DNA of 64,000 nt from Chloranthus sessilifolius (taxonomy: Eukaryota > Streptophyta > Magnoliopsida > Chloranthales > Chloranthaceae), in NCBI GenBank assembly GCA_021018995.1, contig CM037590.1, positions 68,109,597-68,173,596 of the forward strand, given 5' to 3'. Positions 58,904-64,000 of the stretch are shown here, in pieces. The position numbers were made by a program, and so were the translations under genes. Position 1 is the stretch's first letter, and each line of letters starts with the position of its first letter. The notes under the pieces were generated by a model. It was not told where the DNA came from. It saw only the letters and a list, made by a program, of their open reading frames with translations, and did no database searches.

Positions 58904-61900
58904 CTCTTTTTTGTGTTGTTTTTATTGGTACATATAAGATAGGGGTTTTTATTCTTGTTTTTTTATTTTGAACATAAAGCAAGGTTTTTTTGGTTTTTTA
59001 GTTTTTTGAAAATTAATTAAGGAAAATGATTTTTTTTTTTTGATTTCTACATATTTTTTTTGAAAATTAACTAAGGGAAATGATTTTTGATTTCTCTTAA
59101 AATTAATTAAGGAAATGGATTTTATTGTTTGAAAACTAACTAAGGCATTGATTTATTATTATTATCTATTTTTTTGTGTTGGCTTTTTGATTTTATGGGC
59201 ATAATAAAAAAAAAAAAGGGGGTTCCCTTTTTTGTCTTTTTTGTTGGAGTTTTTGTTTTTTGTTTTTATAAACATAAAAGAAGGGCCCTTTTTTTGGGGG
59301 GTTTTGATTTTTAGAAGTATGAAGGAATGATTTCTTTTTACTTTTGTTTTTCTAAACATAAAAGAAAGATATTTTAGAAGCATAAAGGAATTATGTTTTT
59401 TTGCTTTTCTAAACATAAAAGAAGGATTTTTTTATTATTTTAGAAGCATAAAGAACTGATTTTTTGATTTTAACTCGCTTCATTTTCAAGGATAGAAAGG
59501 GGAAATTTGTTTTATTATTTTTTTTGTATTTATTTTTTAAGATAAAAAGAAAGGGATTTTGTTTTGCATTTTTATTCTAAAAGGATTTTTTTTGTTTATG
59601 TATGGGTGTGTCTTTGTTTTTGAAAATAATAGAAAAAGGGTGAGCATACTTACCTTTCCTTGGCTTGTAGCAAAAAATGGTTCTTTATCACTGATCTGCT
59701 CTGATGTGATTATTTTCTGTTGCCCCAGAATGTCTGACGACGAAGAGTACGTGCCTGAGGAGGGGCTCGATGTAGTCTATGGCCCGCGGGGGGAGTAGTT
59801 CTTTGTGATAGAGCGTAAGGCGGGTCCTGGCTTGAGATGTAGGGCGAGGCCGCCCGAGTTGGCCTTCTTCATTAGCAATACATCCATATCTCTAACTTCT
59901 GCATAGCGGGCAAGGTAAAAGATAAGTTCATTTCTTCCTTTTGTGCAACTTTACTTTATTTCCATGATCTGATGCATTTTTCTCTTTTGACGCAGGCTTT
60001 GCCCCCTATTGTGTTCTGCGGGGGTTGGTTGGACTTTCACGATTTAAATCACTAGTTCCCCTTGTTGTGAAGTATTTGCTGAAACAGGCAGGTTTTGGGG
60101 AGTTCCTATCCTACCCCCCCATGAGGGCCGATGCTGCGTACCTGAAGGCCCTGATAGAGCGATTTCGTTCGGAGACGAAGACCTTCCACATGGCCTATGC
60201 CGAGATGACACTAACACCCGTAGATTGGGCGATGATTACCGACATCAGGGTAGGGGGCATACCGATAGCCAGTCTTACGGTGCCTAGCAGAGAGGTCATT
60301 GTTAGATTGATAGGGGATTATCTCCCTCGTGGGCAGATGCACGGTACCGAGGTCAAGATGACCTGATTATCTGGGCTTTATGGGACCGACGAGTTGGTAG
60401 ATCTGGGCCAGCCATATCTAGAGCTTTATATTGAGCCCGCACGGGCGATCGTCCTGGCCCACATCACTCTTCTACTCCTGTTAGGCAAGACCCTCTTTAC
60501 CAAAGAGAGTGGTGGACGAGTCAGCTTGCTGAGCATTATGGATAACTGGCTCAATATCCAAAGGTATGACTGGGGAGGGGCCGGATATGTGGCATTGATG
60601 TGTGACATAGCTCGAGTGTCTACCGGGGAGGCCAGGTCTGTGGTTTGTTTTTGGCCAACATTGGAGGTAATCTCTAACTATTTCGCTTTCATTAGTTTTA
60701 CTTGGATGGTCTTTCTATGCTACTGACTTATTTTTCTTGTGCATTGCTCTCCTTAGGCATGGGGCTACCTCCACTTTCAGCCTAGGCGCTCGCTTCTCTA
60801 CTCTGAGGTATACACCTACCCTCTCCTGAGCAATTGAAACCAATCCTAGCGCCGCGACATGGGCATGAAGCACCGAGAGATGGGCCTGAGGTCCCAACTG
60901 GATCTGATGGTCCCTGAGCAGGTAAGTTCTTTCCACCTCTGTCTATTTCAGTTTGGCAATTCTCCTCTGTTATTATGCTGCATGTTTTGACTGATTGGCC
61001 ACCTCTTGACTTGGACAGATTCTCTATGACCCCTACCTTACCTCCATTTTCTAGGATCGGGCTGTCGTAGGTCCATTGCGCTTATTCAACAACCACCGCG
61101 TGGTATTCTTCTATGGGGCGTGGGCCAGGGCTTACTATCTGGGGGAGTGGGTAGTGCACCAGTATCAGAGCTATCCTGCCATACCTATGGACCCTCCTAC
61201 CGATGTTTTGGATCCTGCTGGTAGCATCGAGGAGCTCAATGCGGCTTTCCTTCATAATAGGATCCCCATTAATGCCCTTCACGTGCCCGGATACTATCAA
61301 CTATGGTATGAGTCTCTGCCGTATAGGTTCCTTCTGCTGCGCTTTGTCTCTAGCATCAACTTCCTTGCTTTCGGTGGTCTGCGCACTCAGGTAATACTCC
61401 TTTCTCTTTCAGATTAGTTCGCTTTTTGTTTTCAATTCAACTTTGGTTCCTATTGAGCGAATCTCTATTTTGTTCACAATTTTTCCAAGGAGATGACTCG
61501 GGTGATGAAGGTAGGGCGGCGGCGGGTACTGCTGATACTTTAGGGGTGGGTCCCTAAAGAGCTAGCCCTTCTAGTGTGGGTCCCTCAGGTGAGGGTCCTT
61601 TAGGTGTGGGTCCCTCAGGTGAGGATTCTTCAGGTGCTGGTCTATCGGGTACTTCTCATGTGGGTGCCCTTGGTGGTGTTCCGCCCGTGGTCTATGGGAC
61701 CTTCAGACGCCTCGGCAATAACTTTCTCTCTGGTCTATGCATCGACGTGGATAGGTAGGCTCGCATCTCAGCTGAGGCAGCTCAGGTCCCTCCTCCTGAG
61801 GTGGTTCAGGGGGTAAGCCTTCTTACGATTGTTCTTTCTTTATTTTGGCTCCTTTGATAGATGCATGTGTTTGTTATCAATCCCTGCAACTGACATCCTT

Positions 61901-62207
61901 TCCCTCTAAATGTAGAATTTTGACTCGGCCATGGAACACCTTACATATTATCGCAACCTTGCTGAGCTCCAAGACATGGAGGGGGTGAGTATTCTGCAGA
62001 CCCGCTGTTCTCACTGGTTTACTATCTTTTGTTCCTCAATTGATCCTGATTTTTTATTTTGACTGTGACTGGCAGCATGCACACGCCAAGGAGTCGTGCT
62101 CTTTGCTCAGCCAACTTTCGCAGGCGTGGTTGTGGGTAGGAGATATTCGAACCTTCCAGAGCTCCTTGTGTCGGCGGAAGAAGTCGAAGGGCGCCAACAA
62201 GGATTAA
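58538..62207 (+). pseudogene. PMD gene with introns, antisense to pol, right copy
   Basis: Same structure as the left copy: leader exon to 58677, then coding exons 59729-59914 (ATG 59730), 59996-60666, 60757-60921, 61019-61390, about 61480-61812, 61916-61984 and 62076-62207 (stop TAA 62205-62207). Exons 60757-60921 and 61019-61390 equal their left counterparts in length. The PMD core is FHMAYAEMTLTPVDWAMITD near 60187. This copy keeps the penultimate exon and intron lost on the left. Damage: TAG for Gln at about 59797, stops near 60053 and 60835, TAG for Trp near 61052, and an acceptor changed from CAG to CAA at 61477-61479. Many of these are transitions, as expected from methylated cytosine. 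Confidence 0.75.
58858..58897. repeat. (TA)n microsatellite in PMD gene first intron, right copy
   Basis: Longer version of the run at 36884-36905. Confidence 0.9.
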
Positions 62208-62608
62208 GCCTTAGTTTATGCTTTTTGAACAATTTTAAACATTTTGGGGTAATTTTTATTAGAATTTTGTAAAGTTTGTAACAGATATTTGTGGCACTTT
62301 TTGGATATTTTTTGTTTGGACATGCTTAGTGCTTTTCTTTGATTGCATGTTATCTCTCCCTTACATATATCCGACTGCTTGCAGGATGGTCTTGATGATT
62401 GCCCATAAAAGTGGCCCTCGAGGTCGCATGCCTTGGTGCGGGTTTCTCCTACACAAAAAATCAAATTATTTCAATGTTAGGTGCCCTTTTAATTTTCATG
62501 TTTGAATGTCTTCATAGTATAAAGCAGGTGAATCAGGCTAACTGGCTGAGGGGGCTAGCAAGGGCCCACAAAAATCCCAAAAAGGTCCCAAAATGGCATA
62601 GAAGGGGG

Positions 62609-62680
62609 GATTTGTGACTATTAGTTGTGCCAGGCTTAACCTGGGGAAATTTATATTGGTGCAACTAATAGTTGTGCCAG
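62609..62680. promoter_or_regulatory. Palindrome pair upstream of DUF7745-like gene, right
   Basis: The first site has lost its left arm (right arm TAGTTGTGCCAG at 62622-62633). The second is at 62656-62680. Centres are 47 bp apart as on the left. Confidence 0.75.
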
Positions 62681-62846
62681 GTATAACATAGGGGCAGTGG
62701 GCCCTTATATGCCCGAGACAGTCTAATTTTTCCTTCTTTTCTGTTTGACTTGGCCTTTTCAGCTGATTTTTCTTCTCCTTGCTTTCCCAAGGGTGGGTCC
62801 GTTGACATACATTGAATTTTATATTTTGAAAGATCTTTGTACGTCC

Positions 62847-64000
62847 ATGGACCCGCTTTCCAACCCTCCCTTACACGGAGGGCTTGGAACCAATTTACTC
62901 ATTTCTTTGAGCTTGGGGCCCAATTTTCTAAAAAGTTGGCTTGGGAGCTTGAATGAGGGCGAGCTCATTGAACTGGAGCGGCTTGGACTATCACATCTTC
63001 CCTTCTTCCTCGAGGTTCCTCCACGGTGGGACCTACTTCACGTGGCAACCTCGTTTTGGGATACAAATGCCCACGTGTTTCATTTTGGGAAGCGGGAGCT
63101 AACTCCCACTCTTGAGTAGCTATCCAATTTGTCCGGCTTGAAGCTCCACCGAAGTCTCGCAATTGTCACGCCGAAGTTGGGTTACTCTAAATCCGTTCAC
63201 TTCACCCTAGGTTTGAAGAAATTCTAGTATGAGATAAGTCTCATTGGGGGGCCCACAAGGTGTTCGATCCAATTCCTCAAAGAACTTTTCGGTGACGAAA
63301 ATCTTCAAAAATTGCCGGTTAGGAATATCTTCAATGTGAAAGCGTTTGCTCTCAGTTTCATTTCGAAAATCCTTTTCTTCATTGGGGGAGAGTGCTTCTC
63401 TTTAGCTCTTTGTAACGTTTTGACCGAGTTGGTAGAAGGCCGATCAGTGATGCACTTGGTCCTTACTGAATTATACTGATACCTTGATGCATTTTCTCTG
63501 GGTAAGGTGGAGAGCCTCAGGGGATGTCATTTGCTGCTTCAGGTCTGGTTAGGTGAGCATCTCGCGATCTTGGGACTCATGCCACACTTTTATATCGCTC
63601 GAGGTGAGGCAGCTTGATGCTTTTTGGGTAGGTGTCACTTGCTTCCGCAGGGCGATTTATCAGCATTGAAGCTTTGGTTGACCGATGTAGAGCTGATATG
63701 GAGACTTCCTTGGTTGGATCGGACCTTCCCAATAATTCATTCCAGAGACCATGAGGGCATCACCCTCCTAGGATTGATTTGCAGCACCTTTTATTTCCCA
63801 TTTCAGGTGTTACGTCAGTTTAAATGCTCTCAGCAGGTGCCTTACTAGGTAAAACCCCCTCTATGTGACTTGATCTTTTCTAGGGAGTCCTTTGGGGATG
63901 TGGATCGGATTGCTACTCTTTGGGAGATGCGTTAGTCGACGTTGATGTGTGATATGGAGTAGGGAGATTTAGTTTAGTCGTCCCCTGAGTACGAGGCTTG
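62847..64000 (+). pseudogene. DUF7745-like gene, antisense to pol, right copy, cut by window end
   Basis: ATG 62847 (MDPLSN). The conserved block FLKSWLGSLNEGELIELERL, then TSFWDTNAHVFHFGKRELTP, ends at TAG 63117-63119. The homologous frame resumes with ELVEGRSVMHLVLTELY (about 63425), HFYIARGEAA, LKLWLTDVELIWRLPWLDR (63665) and GITLLGLICSTFYFPFQVL (63755). It continues past the window; the left copy shows that a coiled coil should follow. Confidence 0.55.

Larger units (their letters stand above)
32790..64000 (-). mobile_element. Giant Tat/Ogre-lineage Ty3/gypsy element(s)
   Basis: gag-pol reads on the - strand (53505 to about 43600) with dual RNase H, a G-patch after the protease and a tRNA-Arg-type primer site, all typical of Tat/Ogre elements. 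Direct repeats begin at 32790 and 54788 and stay alignable to the window end (about 85-90% by eye). Each carries + strand genes antisense to pol. Either the LTRs are about 3.8 kb and two elements in tandem share the LTR at 54788-58537, or single LTRs exceed 9 kb. The right end is outside the window. The possible target duplication ATACT (32785-32789) cannot be checked. Confidence 0.85.

Overview
This is a repeat-rich stretch of a flowering-plant nuclear genome. The evidence is one intron-containing SEC14/CRAL-TRIO host gene, plant-type Ty3/gypsy retrotransposons (a chromovirus, Tekay-like long LTRs, and a giant Tat/Ogre-lineage element), a tRNA-derived SINE, a foldback MITE, and plant mobile domain (PMD) genes. 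I cannot name the species. Only the SEC14 gene looks like an intact host gene, and it is partial. All other coding sequence belongs to transposons and is broken by stops and frameshifts.

Layout. 1-5802: a Ty3/gypsy chromovirus on the + strand (end of the 5' LTR, tRNA-iMet primer site, gag, protease, RT, RNase H, integrase, chromodomain, 3' LTR). 5803-8230: the last three coding exons of a SEC14-like lipid-transfer gene, so the chromovirus probably sits in its intron. 8231-10615: noncoding DNA with an array built on TGATCATGATCA. 10616-13617: a Tekay-like LTR with its polypurine tract, on the - strand. 13618-15357: AT-rich remnants. 15358-32013: an old tandem array of about six copies of a 2.3-2.7 kb unit. 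Every unit that keeps that part carries the same SINE with the same 16-bp target duplication. The array is interrupted by a GC-rich retroelement fragment, a 2.5-kb solo LTR, a foldback MITE and a 0.9-kb AT-rich insert. 32015-32789: a truncated copy of an unclassified 1.25-kb element, whose other copy lies inside the giant element.

32790-64000 is dominated by the giant Tat/Ogre-lineage element. Its gag-pol lies on the - strand (53505 down to about 43600), with a tRNA-Arg-type primer site at 54768-54785. It is flanked by two long direct repeats (from 32790 and from 54788) that stay alignable for about 9 kb. Each repeat carries, on the opposite (+) strand, a multi-exon PMD gene and a second DUF7745-like gene. 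The introns persist because the genes are antisense to the genomic RNA.

The most unusual signal is a set of 14 near-perfect 25-bp palindromes in seven pairs with fixed spacing (47-48 or 98 bp). Pairs lie upstream of the LTR promoter, the PMD gene, the DUF7745-like gene and the gag-side ORF. The Tekay-like LTRs, the chromovirus LTR and several noncoding repeats each carry a cluster of their own, different palindromic word. I propose (inference) that these are element-specific recognition sites, possibly for element-encoded proteins, in a system analogous to the VANC proteins and target motifs of Arabidopsis VANDAL transposons.
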